Origin: JBJXFY01 sp046155815
GTDB taxonomy: Bacteria > Verrucomicrobiota > Verrucomicrobiia > Limisphaerales > CAIMTB01
Length of the DNA: 8,291 bases
Reading direction: 5' to 3'
NCBI GenBank assembly: GCA_046155815.1
Contig: JBJXFY010000188.1
Span: 1 to 8,291, forward strand
Shown here: positions 1 to 6,848 of the stretch, in pieces
Position numbering within the stretch: the stretch's first letter is position 1
How the letters are laid out: each line of letters opens with the position of its first letter
Notes under the pieces: model-generated
Told to the model about the DNA's origin: nothing
Seen by the model: the letters and a program-made list of their open reading frames with translations, nothing else
The model's database searches: none
Position numbers and translations under genes: made by a program

Positions 1-314
1 CGCGGCTCCAGCCGGCGCGCGTGGCGGTACGCGGCGATGGCGCGACCGACCTCGCCGGACTGGAGGCGTGCGTTGCCGAGGTTGAACCACACGGCGGCCG
101 TCGGCTGCTGCCGGAGCAGCGTCTCGAAGGCGTGCGCGGCCTCGACGTATTGCTGCTGCTCGTAGAGGCGATTTGCGGCTTCGAAGGATGCAGCGACCGG
201 TGGCGGCGACGCCCCCGTCGCCGAGGGTGCCGGCGGCGCCTCGCCGCCAGAAACAGAAGAGCCTCCTGCGAGAACGAGGAGGAGGACGAGGACGAGGGAG
301 GGACGCGCCATCAT
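1..314 (-). CDS. Exported TPR protein, BatE-like (partial, C-terminus off window)
   Basis: Only the first 104 codons are present; the rest lies beyond the left edge. Residues 6-18 are a run of Leu/Val typical of a signal peptide h-region, followed by a Pro/Ala/Ser-rich linker (about 25-42). Cleavage near residues 22-26 is likely, and no lipobox Cys is visible. From residue 43 there is a TPR-type helical pair: F-E-A-A-N-R-L-Y-E, then A-F-E-T-L-L, then W-F-N-L-G-N-A and G-R-A-I-A-A-Y. The N-x-L-Y-E ... F-N-L-G-N-A ... A-I-x-x-Y pattern resembles BatE/TPR proteins of Bat (aerotolerance) clusters, but that assignment is a guess without the downstream genes. The start is the ATG at 314-312, whose ATGA overlaps the metG stop, implying translational coupling; a second ATG follows at once (311-309). 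It probably acts in the periplasm as a protein-protein scaffold. Confidence 0.75.
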   Translation of the reverse strand, partial: MMARPSLVLVLLLVLAGGSSVSGGEAPPAPSATGASPPPVAASFEAANRLYEQQQYVEAAHAFETLLRQQPTAAVWFNLGNARLQSGEVGRAIAAYRHARRLEP

Positions 315-1867
315 GCCTTCACGAGATCCTTCCGCGGGAAGAGCGGCTGCGGCTCACCGATGACGTGGCCCGGCGCGAGGCCGCCCCATTGCGCGAGCGC
401 GAAGCGGTCCGGCGCGCCGGCGAGGCCGAGCTGGGCGAAGATCTTCTCCGCCGTGCCGGGGATGAACGGCCACAGCAGTACCGCCAGCACGCGGCAGGTT
501 TCCGCCAGGTTGTAGAGCACCTCGTCGAGACGGGCGGCCTGCGCGGGATCCTTCGCCAGCTTGAAGGGCGCAGTCTGGTCCACGTACTGGTTCGCGCGGT
601 TCACCAGCGCCCAGATCGCGACCAGCGCGTCCTGAAGCTGGTACGCCGTGAGATGGCCCTGCACGGCGCACGCGGCCTCGCCCGCGGCGGCGGCGAGCTC
701 GTCGGAACGCGCGGGCACGACGCCGGCGCGGTAGCGGCCCAGCATGGAGAGCGAGCGGTTCATGAGGTTGCCGAGGCCGTTGGCCAGCTCGGCCGTGTAG
801 CGCGCGGCGAAGCCGGCCTCGGTCCAGTTGCCGTCCGGGCCGATGTCCAGCTCGCGCACGACGTAGTAGCGGAAGGCGTCGAGACCCCAGTCCGCGATGA
901 TGGCGAGCGGGTCCACGACGTTGCCGGTGCTCTTGCTGAGCTTCTGGCCGTCCTTCTGCCACCAGCCGTGGACCAGCAGCCTGCGCGGCAGCGGGAGGCC
1001 CATCGCCTTGAGCATGATGGGCCAGTACACGGCGTGGAACTTCACGATGTCCTTGCCGATGACATGCACGGCGGGCCAGAGGACACGGCCCCCGTCCAGC
1101 AGCGTGACGCCGAGAGCATCGCACACCAGCGGGTCGCCCTGCGCGGCGGGCACGGTGAGGTAGTTTACCAGCGCGTCGAACCACACGTAGGTCACGAACG
1201 TCTGGTCAAACGGCACCGTGATGCCCCAGGCGAGCCGCGTCGTCGGCCGGGTGATGCACAGGTCCTCGAGCGGCTGCGAGCGCAGGAAGCCCAGCACCTC
1301 GTTGCGCCGGAAATCCGGCTGGATGAACTCGGGATGGCCCTCGATGTGCTCGATCAGCCACGCCTGGTGCTCCTTCAGGCGGAAATACCAGTTCTCCTCG
1401 CTGAGCCGGACGACTTCCCCGTACTCCGGCGGAAACGAGCCATCCGGCAGGCGGTCGCGGTCGGTGAGGAAGGTCTCCTCCTTCGCCGAATACCAGCCGT
1501 CGTAGCTGGCGCGGTAGAAATGCCGGTCGTGGTGCAGCTTCGTCAGGATCGTCTGCACCACGCCCCGGTGGCGGCGCTCGGTGGTGCGGATGAAGTCGTC
1601 GTTCGACAGGCCCAGCGCGCCTACGAAGGCGAGCCATTGGACGGCAAGCGCGTCGCAATACTCCTGCGGTGCCCGGCCCTCCGCAGCCGCGGCCTGCTGC
1701 ACCTTCTGCCCATGCTCGTCAAGGCCGGTGAGGAAGAATACCTGCTCCCCCAGGCTGCGCCGGGCGCGCGCGATCACATCGGCGACGATCTTCTCGTAGG
1801 CGTGCCCGAGGTGCGGCGCGCCGTTTACGTAGTCAATCGCCGTGGTGATGTAGAAGCCGTCCGGCAT
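311..1867 (-). CDS. metG: Methionyl-tRNA synthetase (short form, no Zn knuckle cysteines)
   Basis: This cytoplasmic class I synthetase charges tRNA(Met) with methionine using ATP. From the chosen start (ATG 1867-1865, protein opening MPDGFYITT) it is 518 aa. The HIGH-type motif is HLGH at residues 19-22 and the KMSKS-type loop is KLSKS at 309-313 (context DGQKLSKSTGN). The family segment F-L-T-G-L-D-E-H-G-Q is at 45-54. The connective-peptide region after Y-D-G-W-Y (about 122-160) has none of the Cys pairs that bind zinc in E. coli or Bacillus MetRS. The protein ends soon after the anticodon-binding helical domain (about 355-500), so the C-terminal Trbp111/EMAP-like tRNA-binding domain is absent. 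The reading frame stays open upstream to 2089, but that stretch is Pro/Arg/Gly-rich and unlike MetRS, so I start at the conserved MPDGFYIT. No clear Shine-Dalgarno precedes it. Its stop overlaps the TPR gene. Confidence 0.95.
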   Translation of the reverse strand: MPDGFYITTAIDYVNGAPHLGHAYEKIVADVIARARRSLGEQVFFLTGLDEHGQKVQQAAAAEGRAPQEYCDALAVQWLAFVGALGLSNDDFIRTTERRHRGVVQTILTKLHHDRHFYRASYDGWYSAKEETFLTDRDRLPDGSFPPEYGEVVRLSEENWYFRLKEHQAWLIEHIEGHPEFIQPDFRRNEVLGFLRSQPLEDLCITRPTTRLAWGITVPFDQTFVTYVWFDALVNYLTVPAAQGDPLVCDALGVTLLDGGRVLWPAVHVIGKDIVKFHAVYWPIMLKAMGLPLPRRLLVHGWWQKDGQKLSKSTGNVVDPLAIIADWGLDAFRYYVVRELDIGPDGNWTEAGFAARYTAELANGLGNLMNRSLSMLGRYRAGVVPARSDELAAAAGEAACAVQGHLTAYQLQDALVAIWALVNRANQYVDQTAPFKLAKDPAQAARLDEVLYNLAETCRVLAVLLWPFIPGTAEKIFAQLGLAGAPDRFALAQWGGLAPGHVIGEPQPLFPRKDLVKA

Positions 1868-2245
1868 GGGACCGGGAGTGTGCGGGGCGGAGAGATTGAA
1901 GGCAAACGGGGTGCCGGCGGGAAGCGTCGGCCCTGTGCGAATCGGGCATGGAAATGGACCGGACGAGTGACCCGTGGCGCTCGATAACCCGCCCGAACGC
2001 CCCGCGGTCCGCCGCGCGGGACAGTTTCCGAAAGCCTCCTTGGAACCTCGCGACCCGGATGGCGGCGGTCCTTGACGCCACGACTGCATCGCCGTGATCT
2101 CAATAGTGGAAACGGAAACTCGGCGGGGGCGTGGCCGGGGAAAACCTCAGAATGCAGAAGCCGCCCGGCCTCCCGGGGAGGCTTGAAACCGGGGTCTGAT
2201 CTTCGTCCGTCCGCCTACTTCCTTCCCGCCGGCCGGGCCGGCCGT
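1868..2245. other. 378-nt gap between the hydrolase gene and metG
   Basis: No convincing gene is present. The open frame continuing upstream of metG on the minus strand (to 2089) and the plus-strand frames here have low-complexity Arg/Pro/Gly translations and no recognisable domain. I see no tRNA T-loop signature. The metG promoter should be here, but no good -35/-10 pair is evident. The hydrolase-proximal end carries two GC-rich inverted repeats: 2228-2242 (5-bp arms GCCGG/CCGGC) and 2168-2182 (6-bp arms GCCTCC/GGAGGC). An isolated AAGGAGG occurs on the minus strand near 2036-2042, without a start codon at suitable distance. Confidence 0.5.
2168..2182 (-). terminator. Possible stem-loop downstream of the glycoside hydrolase gene
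   Basis: A perfect 6-bp inverted repeat (GCCTCC, 3-nt loop, GGAGGC) lies about 64 nt past the hydrolase stop on the minus strand. The stem is GC-rich, but no U-run follows directly; the first T-run (TTTT) comes some 25 nt later. It may be a 3'-end stabilising hairpin or chance in GC-rich DNA. Confidence 0.2.
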
Positions 2246-3769
2246 TCAGCGGGCGACGCGGATCAAGCTCCGGTCGGCAATGAGCACGGGCGCGTCGTAG
2301 AGCGGAATGCCCTTGAAGGTGAAGGTGTCGCCCGTACGGCTCCATTGGGCAGCGGGGATCCCGTAGACGTTGCCGCTGATGACGTCCACCAGCACGGGAT
2401 TGTCGAAGTTGCCCTTGGTAGAAGAGAACTCCTGCCGCTTCACCACGTTCGAGTCGGCCGGAATGTTCTCGCTCAGCCAGAAGGAATAGATCTGTTTGCC
2501 GCTGGTTTTGTGACGGTAGCCGTAGACGGCCACCTTGCGGTCGGTCGTGTGCGTGTACCGGTGCGCGTCGGGGTCGGCGCCGGCGAGGTTGTGCGTGTGC
2601 TGAAGGTCCCGGATCCGCTCCAGCGAATCGTCAAACACCGAGGTCACGTGCTGGACCGCGTGATAGGCGAGCTGGGGCCGGATGACCCGCTTGCTCTCGT
2701 CCGACTTGAGGAGGCCCTTGTAGTTGAGCCGATTGATCGGGCCGGAAGCATAGGCCATCTCGACCAGGCTGAAGAGGCTCGATTCGAGGTCATGTCCCAG
2801 GTTGCCCAGCATCCGCCGCGTGTTCCATTTGGCCTGGGTCAGCTCCGTCCAGTCGTAATCCCACCGGGCACCACGGCCGGCCCCGCCCGCGGACGGCGCG
2901 CCGTTCTCGCCTTGGCGCAGCTTGACCGAGTCCGTGTATCTGGCCAACTCGGCGTTCATCTCGGCCACCTCCTGCTGGTTGCCGTCCGGATTGTAGGCGT
3001 AGTCGTGGTCGGTCAGGTTGTCGAACACCCCGAACTTGCCGCTGGCGGCGAGGCGCTGGCAGAAGCGCTCGAAAAAGCGCCGGTTGTAATGGCCGAGCGC
3101 CAAGCCGGAGATCTTCGCGTGCGGCTGGATGCGCTTGATGATCTCGGCCGTGCGGATGTTGAAGTCGGCCGTCAGCTCCGGCGTGTTGGCCGTGTTGTCG
3201 CCAAAGTTGGGTTCGTTCCAGACCTCCCAGTCGCTCACCGTGTCCCTGTAGCGCGTGACCAGCGCGGTGACCCACCGATCATAGGCCGCCAGCGCCTCGG
3301 GCGAGGTCGGCATGCCGGCGCCCGGGTACAGGGTGTTGCCGTAGGAGGTCTGCAACCACGGCTGGAAGCCGCGCCGCACGGCGTCGTTGACGATTTGGTC
3401 CAGCCACGCGAAGTCATGCTCGCCCTTGACCCGTTCGGTCTTGTTCCAGCCGGCCTGCATCCGCAGGCGCTTGATGCCCAGCGGGGCGATGAACTCCTTG
3501 TACTGGTCGTAGTCGGCGAAATCACGGTCCAAGGTCTCGCAGCCGAGCAGCCTGTTGGATCGGGCGATTTCGTCGGTGCTGCGGGGCTTGACCTTGCCGA
3601 TCAGCGGGAAACCGATGGCGGGCGGGTCTGCGGCCGGGTCCGGGGGCGCCGGGCTGGCCTGCGCCCAAGCGGAACGGATGGTCATCGGAAGACCAGCGGC
3701 CAGCAGCACGCTGGCCAGAAGTCCCCGGCCGGCGGTGGGAAACCGACGGGCGACGGACAAGCGGATCAC
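2246..3769 (-). CDS. Exported clan GH-A glycoside hydrolase, GH39-like
   Basis: The 507-aa protein is a predicted secreted or periplasmic retaining glycoside hydrolase. Residues 1-15 are basic (with RR at 8-9, not a full Tat motif), 16-27 form a hydrophobic core, and AWA|Q near 34-37 is a plausible signal peptidase I site. A Pro/Ala linker (38-50) leads into a (beta/alpha)8-like domain. The motif WEVWNEPN at 181-188 places the acid/base Glu at 186, as in clan GH-A. The segment QGENG at 286-290 makes Glu288 the likely nucleophile. Residues 405-507 look beta-rich, like the C-terminal beta-sandwich of GH39/GH51-type enzymes. The substrate cannot be told. The start is GTG (3769-3767); starting at the next Met (residue 29) would lose the signal peptide. 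It lies 17 nt after rlmN and may be co-transcribed with it. No clear Shine-Dalgarno is seen. The family number is less certain than the fold. Confidence 0.85.
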   Translation of the reverse strand: MIRLSVARRFPTAGRGLLASVLLAAGLPMTIRSAWAQASPAPPDPAADPPAIGFPLIGKVKPRSTDEIARSNRLLGCETLDRDFADYDQYKEFIAPLGIKRLRMQAGWNKTERVKGEHDFAWLDQIVNDAVRRGFQPWLQTSYGNTLYPGAGMPTSPEALAAYDRWVTALVTRYRDTVSDWEVWNEPNFGDNTANTPELTADFNIRTAEIIKRIQPHAKISGLALGHYNRRFFERFCQRLAASGKFGVFDNLTDHDYAYNPDGNQQEVAEMNAELARYTDSVKLRQGENGAPSAGGAGRGARWDYDWTELTQAKWNTRRMLGNLGHDLESSLFSLVEMAYASGPINRLNYKGLLKSDESKRVIRPQLAYHAVQHVTSVFDDSLERIRDLQHTHNLAGADPDAHRYTHTTDRKVAVYGYRHKTSGKQIYSFWLSENIPADSNVVKRQEFSSTKGNFDNPVLVDVISGNVYGIPAAQWSRTGDTFTFKGIPLYDAPVLIADRSLIRVAR

Positions 3770-3786
3770 GGTACAACGCTAAACAC

Positions 3787-4917
3787 TTACCGGGCTTTGG
3801 GCCAGAGCCCAGCGATGTCAGCCGGCTTGGGGGCTGTCGGCGGGTCGGCTTCCGAGTCCCGACGGGCGATCACCACAGCTCGCCGCCGTAATTGTCCGCA
3901 GGCCGCATCAATGTCCGGCCCGCGCGAGCGCCGGAAATGGACGACCAACCCCTGGGCCCGCAGCACGCCGGCAAACGCTTCCGCCGTCTCGTCTGCCGAA
4001 GGCTTGTAGGCGACACCGCGCAGGCTCTGTCCGGTGGGATTGTAGCGCAGCAGGTTGATGTGCATGCGGCGCGCGCCGATCAGCTCGGCGAGGAGCCGGG
4101 CGTGGTCTTGGGAGTCATTTACCCCGGCCAGCAGACAATACTGGATCGTCACCGGCCGACCGCGCCGGGCTTGGAAGCGATCCGCCGCCGCGAGGACGTC
4201 CGCGATGGTAAAGCATCTCCCCATCGGCAGCAGCCGGGCGCGCGTGGCGTCATCAGGCGCGTGCAGCGAAACTGCGAGATTGATGTTCAGACCAGTCTCC
4301 GTGAGGGCGTCGATCCCGGGCACGATGCCAACCGTGGAGATGGTGACCTGGCGCCAGCCCAGCGCGCCGAGTGAGTTGTCCGCCAGCCGCCGCACGGCCG
4401 TGAGAACGGCGTCGAGATTGAGCAGCGGTTCACCCATGCCCATGAAGACCACGGTCTGCAGCCTGCGCCCCACTGCGTGCGCCTCACGACGCAAGGCGAG
4501 GAATTGTTCCACGATTTCCCCCGCGGTGAGATTGCGTTCAAAACCCGTCTTCGTCGTGGCGCAGAAATCGCACCCCATCGCACAACCCACCTGCGACGAA
4601 ATACAGCCAGCAGCGCGATCCGGGCGAAAGTCGGGCATCAGCACGGATTCCACGGTGCGTCCATCGGGGAGCCGGAGCAGCAGTTTGGTCGTGCCATCCT
4701 CCGACACCTGACGCGTCGCCAGGGTTGCCGCACTCACAGCGAACTCCGCGTGCAGTCGCTTGACCAAACCCTGCGGCAGACTGCGGGACGGCGAACTCGA
4801 TACGTCGCCGCCCGCATAGACCGCCCGCAGCACCCGCGCTGCATGGCTGGGCTTGTAACCCCAGTCCGAGAACCGTTGCGCGAGCACGGCGGGATCAACA
4901 TCAGCGAGAGCGATCAT
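3787..4917 (-). CDS. rlmN: RlmN, dual-specificity radical SAM RNA methyltransferase
   Basis: This cytoplasmic radical SAM enzyme makes 2-methyladenosine at 23S rRNA A2503 and, in characterised homologues, at tRNA A37. Numbering from the ATG at 4947 (386 aa), the [4Fe-4S] ligands C122-x3-C126-x2-C129 lie in GCAMGCDFCATTKTGF. The catalytic pair is also present: C115, seven residues before the first ligand in C-I-S-S-Q-V-G-C, and C350 in DIDAACGQL, which carries the methyl in the ping-pong mechanism. GMGEPLLN (170-177) is the SAM-binding motif. The C-terminal tail after C350 is about 36 aa. Three in-frame ATGs exist at 4947, 4923 and 4917. I prefer 4917 (376 aa, MIALADVD) because AGGG sits 9 nt upstream and homology normally begins near here; 4947 has no Shine-Dalgarno. 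A weak terminator-like hairpin separates it from the activator gene upstream. Confidence 0.95.
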   Translation of the reverse strand: MIALADVDPAVLAQRFSDWGYKPSHAARVLRAVYAGGDVSSSPSRSLPQGLVKRLHAEFAVSAATLATRQVSEDGTTKLLLRLPDGRTVESVLMPDFRPDRAAGCISSQVGCAMGCDFCATTKTGFERNLTAGEIVEQFLALRREAHAVGRRLQTVVFMGMGEPLLNLDAVLTAVRRLADNSLGALGWRQVTISTVGIVPGIDALTETGLNINLAVSLHAPDDATRARLLPMGRCFTIADVLAAADRFQARRGRPVTIQYCLLAGVNDSQDHARLLAELIGARRMHINLLRYNPTGQSLRGVAYKPSADETAEAFAGVLRAQGLVVHFRRSRGPDIDAACGQLRRRAVVIARRDSEADPPTAPKPADIAGLWPKAR

Positions 4918-4949
4918 GTGCATGCACCCTGGCCGCACCGACCGCATTG

Positions 4950-4976
4950 AAAAAGCGTAATCGCATCCAGGCGATC
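4950..4976 (-). terminator. Possible terminator after the sigma-54 activator gene
   Basis: Read on the minus strand, a stem GATCGC / GCGATT (6 bp including one G-U, 6-nt loop) is followed by ACGC and then TTTTT. It lies about 45 nt past the activator stop and immediately before the longest possible rlmN start. The stem is short and the T-run is offset by 4 nt, so it is a weak candidate. Confidence 0.3.
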
Positions 4977-5002
4977 CCGCACATCGACACCAGGATCAGC
5001 TG

Positions 5003-5010
5003 ACCTCCTT
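5003..5010 (-). promoter_or_regulatory. Strong Shine-Dalgarno-like AAGGAGGT without an obvious gene
   Basis: On the minus strand AAGGAGGT, fully complementary to the usual 16S 3' end, lies between the activator stop and rlmN. No rlmN start is at a suitable distance. The nearest accepted start is a GTG at 4990 (12 nt gap), opening a 29-codon frame that ends with TGA at 4903-4901 inside the rlmN start region. It could be a leader-peptide ribosome site or coincidence. Confidence 0.25.
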
Positions 5011-5020
5011 GCCGTCTGGC

Positions 5021-6667
5021 TTAGTCGCGCCGCCGCCGAATCCCCAACGCCTTGATGCGCGAGGCGAGCGTCGTGGGCCTCATCCCCAGCAATTCGGCGG
5101 CACCGCCGACACCAAAGACCTTGCCGCCGGCCTGTTCCAGGGCGGCGGCGATGCTCTCCCGCTCCTGACGCTTCAACTCATCCCGCGTCAGCACACCCGC
5201 TGTGGGCGACACGGCCTTGCCTTTCTTGCCGGAGTCGGCGGCTTTCGCCTCCGCCAGGTCGAACTGCAACGGGCCGCGTTGCGACAAGATTACCGCGCGT
5301 TCGACAGCGTTCTGCAGCTCGCGAACGTTGCCGGCCCAGCCGTGCGCGGTCAGTTGGGACAGCGTCGCCTGCGTGACTCGTGGCGTGGGACGGTTCATGC
5401 GTCGGGCGGCCTGCTTCACGAAATGTGTGGCCAGCGGCGCGATGTCGTCGCGCCGCTCGCGCAGCGGCGGAATCTCGATTGGGAATACGCTGAGTCGATA
5501 AAACAAATCCTGCCGGAAGCGGCCCGCCTCGGCTTCCTTTTTCAAGTCGCGGTTGGTCGCCGCGATGATGCGGACATTGATCTTGCGCGTGCGCGTGTCG
5601 CCGACGCGCTCGATCTCCTGCTCCTGCAACACCCGCAGCAGCTTCGCCTGCATCGGCAACGGCACTTCGCCGATCTCGTCGAGGAACAGGGTCCCGCCGT
5701 CCGCCAGCTCAAAGCGGCCCGGCTTGTCCTTCATTGCGCCGGTGAACGCGCCTCTGACGTGGCCGAAGAATTCGCTCTCAAACAATGTCTCTGGCACCGC
5801 GCCGCAGTTCACCTTGATGAGCGCGCGGTCCTTGCGCGGGCTGCCCTCGTGGAGCGCGCGAGCCACAAGTTCCTTGCCGGTACCGCTCTCGCCAGTGATG
5901 AGCACCGCGGCATCGGTGGGCGCGACGAGCTGGATTTGCTGGAGCACCTTCTTCAAGCCGGGACTGTCACCGATGATATCGTGCGCGCCCAGCGCCGCGC
6001 TGACTTCTTCGCGCAGATACAGGTTTTCCTGTTCGAGCTTGAGGCGCAGCCGCTCGATCTCCGTGAACGCCCGCGCATTCCCGATGGCCACCGCCGCATG
6101 ATTCGCGAACAGGCGCAGCCAGTTGTTGGTGGCGTCCGCCAGCTTCCGGCGCGAAAATACTGCCAGCACTCCCTGAACTTGTTTGCGATAGACCAGGGCG
6201 CGCCCGGTGAAGGAGACGACGCCCTCGGCCGGCCCCCAATCCGGCAAGCCATCGTGACCCGGTCCTGGCTCCATCATGTCCGTGGCAATCGAGCCGCCGG
6301 ATTTCGCCATCATCCCAATGTTGGTGACGCCCAGCGGCGCGCGCGACCAACCCTCCGCCGTTTCGTCCAAGACATCCAACCGGCGCCATTCCTCGCGGGG
6401 GTTCTTCAACTTTCCGGCGCTGGCCACGAGATGCAAACACTCGCGCTGATCAGGACACACTTGGCGATGGTTGCAAATGGCGCATTGGTCGCCGGGCTCG
6501 ATCAGCCAGATTCGCACGAGCGCATCCTCCGAAGTCAGTGGTCCGGACTGCCGGTCATCAATCCGCAAGGCTTGGCCAAGGTGCTCGGTGATTTGCAGGA
6601 GAATGGCGTCAACCGTTCGCTGTTCTGAAATCGCCAGGATCACTTCCTGCAGGGCATCGATGTTCAC
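5021..6667 (-). CDS. Sigma-54 enhancer-binding activator (GAF, AAA+, Fis-type HTH) with Cys cluster
   Basis: This 548-aa transcription activator drives sigma-54 RNA polymerase by ATP hydrolysis. Residues 1-205 form a GAF-like sensory domain containing C62-x2-C65-x5-C71-x5-C77 followed by LHLVASAG, a possible metal or Fe-S site. A coiled-coil-like linker (203-225) precedes the AAA+ domain: Walker A GESGTGKE (259-266), the sigma-54 contact loop GAFTGA (306-311), Walker B TLFLDE (326-331), and FRQDLFYRL (384-392) near the arginine finger. A Fis-type helix-turn-helix sits at about 503-543, with a basic RRRR end. No phospho-receiver domain is present, so control is probably by ligand or redox through the GAF domain (inference). 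The start is GTG at 6667-6665, effectively fixed by an in-frame TAA four codons upstream. It is divergent from the AhpD-like/isochorismatase pair, its likely target. Closest in architecture to FhlA/NorR-type activators. Confidence 0.93.
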   Translation of the reverse strand: MNIDALQEVILAISEQRTVDAILLQITEHLGQALRIDDRQSGPLTSEDALVRIWLIEPGDQCAICNHRQVCPDQRECLHLVASAGKLKNPREEWRRLDVLDETAEGWSRAPLGVTNIGMMAKSGGSIATDMMEPGPGHDGLPDWGPAEGVVSFTGRALVYRKQVQGVLAVFSRRKLADATNNWLRLFANHAAVAIGNARAFTEIERLRLKLEQENLYLREEVSAALGAHDIIGDSPGLKKVLQQIQLVAPTDAAVLITGESGTGKELVARALHEGSPRKDRALIKVNCGAVPETLFESEFFGHVRGAFTGAMKDKPGRFELADGGTLFLDEIGEVPLPMQAKLLRVLQEQEIERVGDTRTRKINVRIIAATNRDLKKEAEAGRFRQDLFYRLSVFPIEIPPLRERRDDIAPLATHFVKQAARRMNRPTPRVTQATLSQLTAHGWAGNVRELQNAVERAVILSQRGPLQFDLAEAKAADSGKKGKAVSPTAGVLTRDELKRQERESIAAALEQAGGKVFGVGGAAELLGMRPTTLASRIKALGIRRRRD

Positions 6668-6685
6668 CGGAAAGCTTTACGACGG

Positions 6686-6735
6686 TTCGTAGTTTGGCGC
6701 AACGAGTATTCGTAATCGCCGAGATGTCGTAGTTC
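6686..6735. promoter_or_regulatory. Cluster of TCGTA repeats, candidate activator-binding sites
   Basis: TTCGTAGTT (6686-6694), TTCGTAATC (6709-6717) and GTCGTAGTT (6726-6734) repeat in the same orientation. An inverted ACGA lies at 6702-6705, giving TCGT-N11-ACGA and ACGA-N4-TCGT dyads. The cluster is roughly 65-115 nt upstream of the -24-like element, a usual distance for upstream activator sequences of sigma-54 activators, and just upstream of the activator's own start. Binding by the neighbouring activator is inference. Confidence 0.35.
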
Positions 6736-6799
6736 TTGGAGTGGGAGTGAATTCCACAAAATCCCAATGATTCGATGGTTTATGGCCGGAACCGCTCGT

Positions 6800-6815
6800 T
6801 GGCACGCATCATGTG
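6800..6815 (+). promoter_or_regulatory. Candidate sigma-54 promoter (-24 good, -12 imperfect)
   Basis: TGGCAC at 6800-6805 matches the -24 consensus fully. At the standard N5 spacing the -12 element reads ATGTG (consensus TTGCA/T), so the conserved GC is not matched. A better GTGCA occurs 2 nt too far on (6813-6817). It lies 53 nt before the AhpD-like start, and a divergent sigma-54 activator is adjacent, which raises its plausibility. Confidence 0.4.
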
Positions 6816-6833
6816 CATGGGAGTGCATCGCTG

Positions 6834-6848
6834 CAGTACTCAGCACTG
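6834..6848 (+). repeat. 15-nt near-palindrome in the leader
   Basis: CAGTACTCAGCACTG pairs 6 of 7 positions around a central C. It lies 19 nt before the ATG at 6868, downstream of the candidate promoter. It could be an operator half-site pair or a small RNA hairpin. A direct repeat GTGCAT (6813-6818 and 6823-6828, exactly 10 nt apart) precedes it. Confidence 0.4.

Noticed and set aside
173..1987. 604-codon plus-strand open frame
   Set aside because: Antisense to metG; the translation is Arg/Ala/Gly/Val-rich with no domain. It is typical of long shadow frames in high-GC DNA.
1868..2089. N-terminal extension of MetRS to 2089
   Set aside because: The extra 74 residues are Pro/Gly/Arg/Ser-rich and unlike MetRS; homology begins exactly at MPDGFYIT.
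2228..2242. GCCGG/CCGGC inverted repeat just after the hydrolase stop as a terminator
   Set aside because: Only a 5-bp stem with no following U-run, in a locally very GC-rich stretch where such repeats arise by chance.
2072..4009. 645-codon plus-strand open frame
   Set aside because: Antisense to the glycoside hydrolase and the end of rlmN, with low-complexity composition and no recognisable motif. The opposite strand has clear catalytic motifs.
5009..6628. 539-codon plus-strand open frame
   Set aside because: Antisense to the sigma-54 activator, whose Walker, GAFTGA and HTH motifs settle the coding strand.
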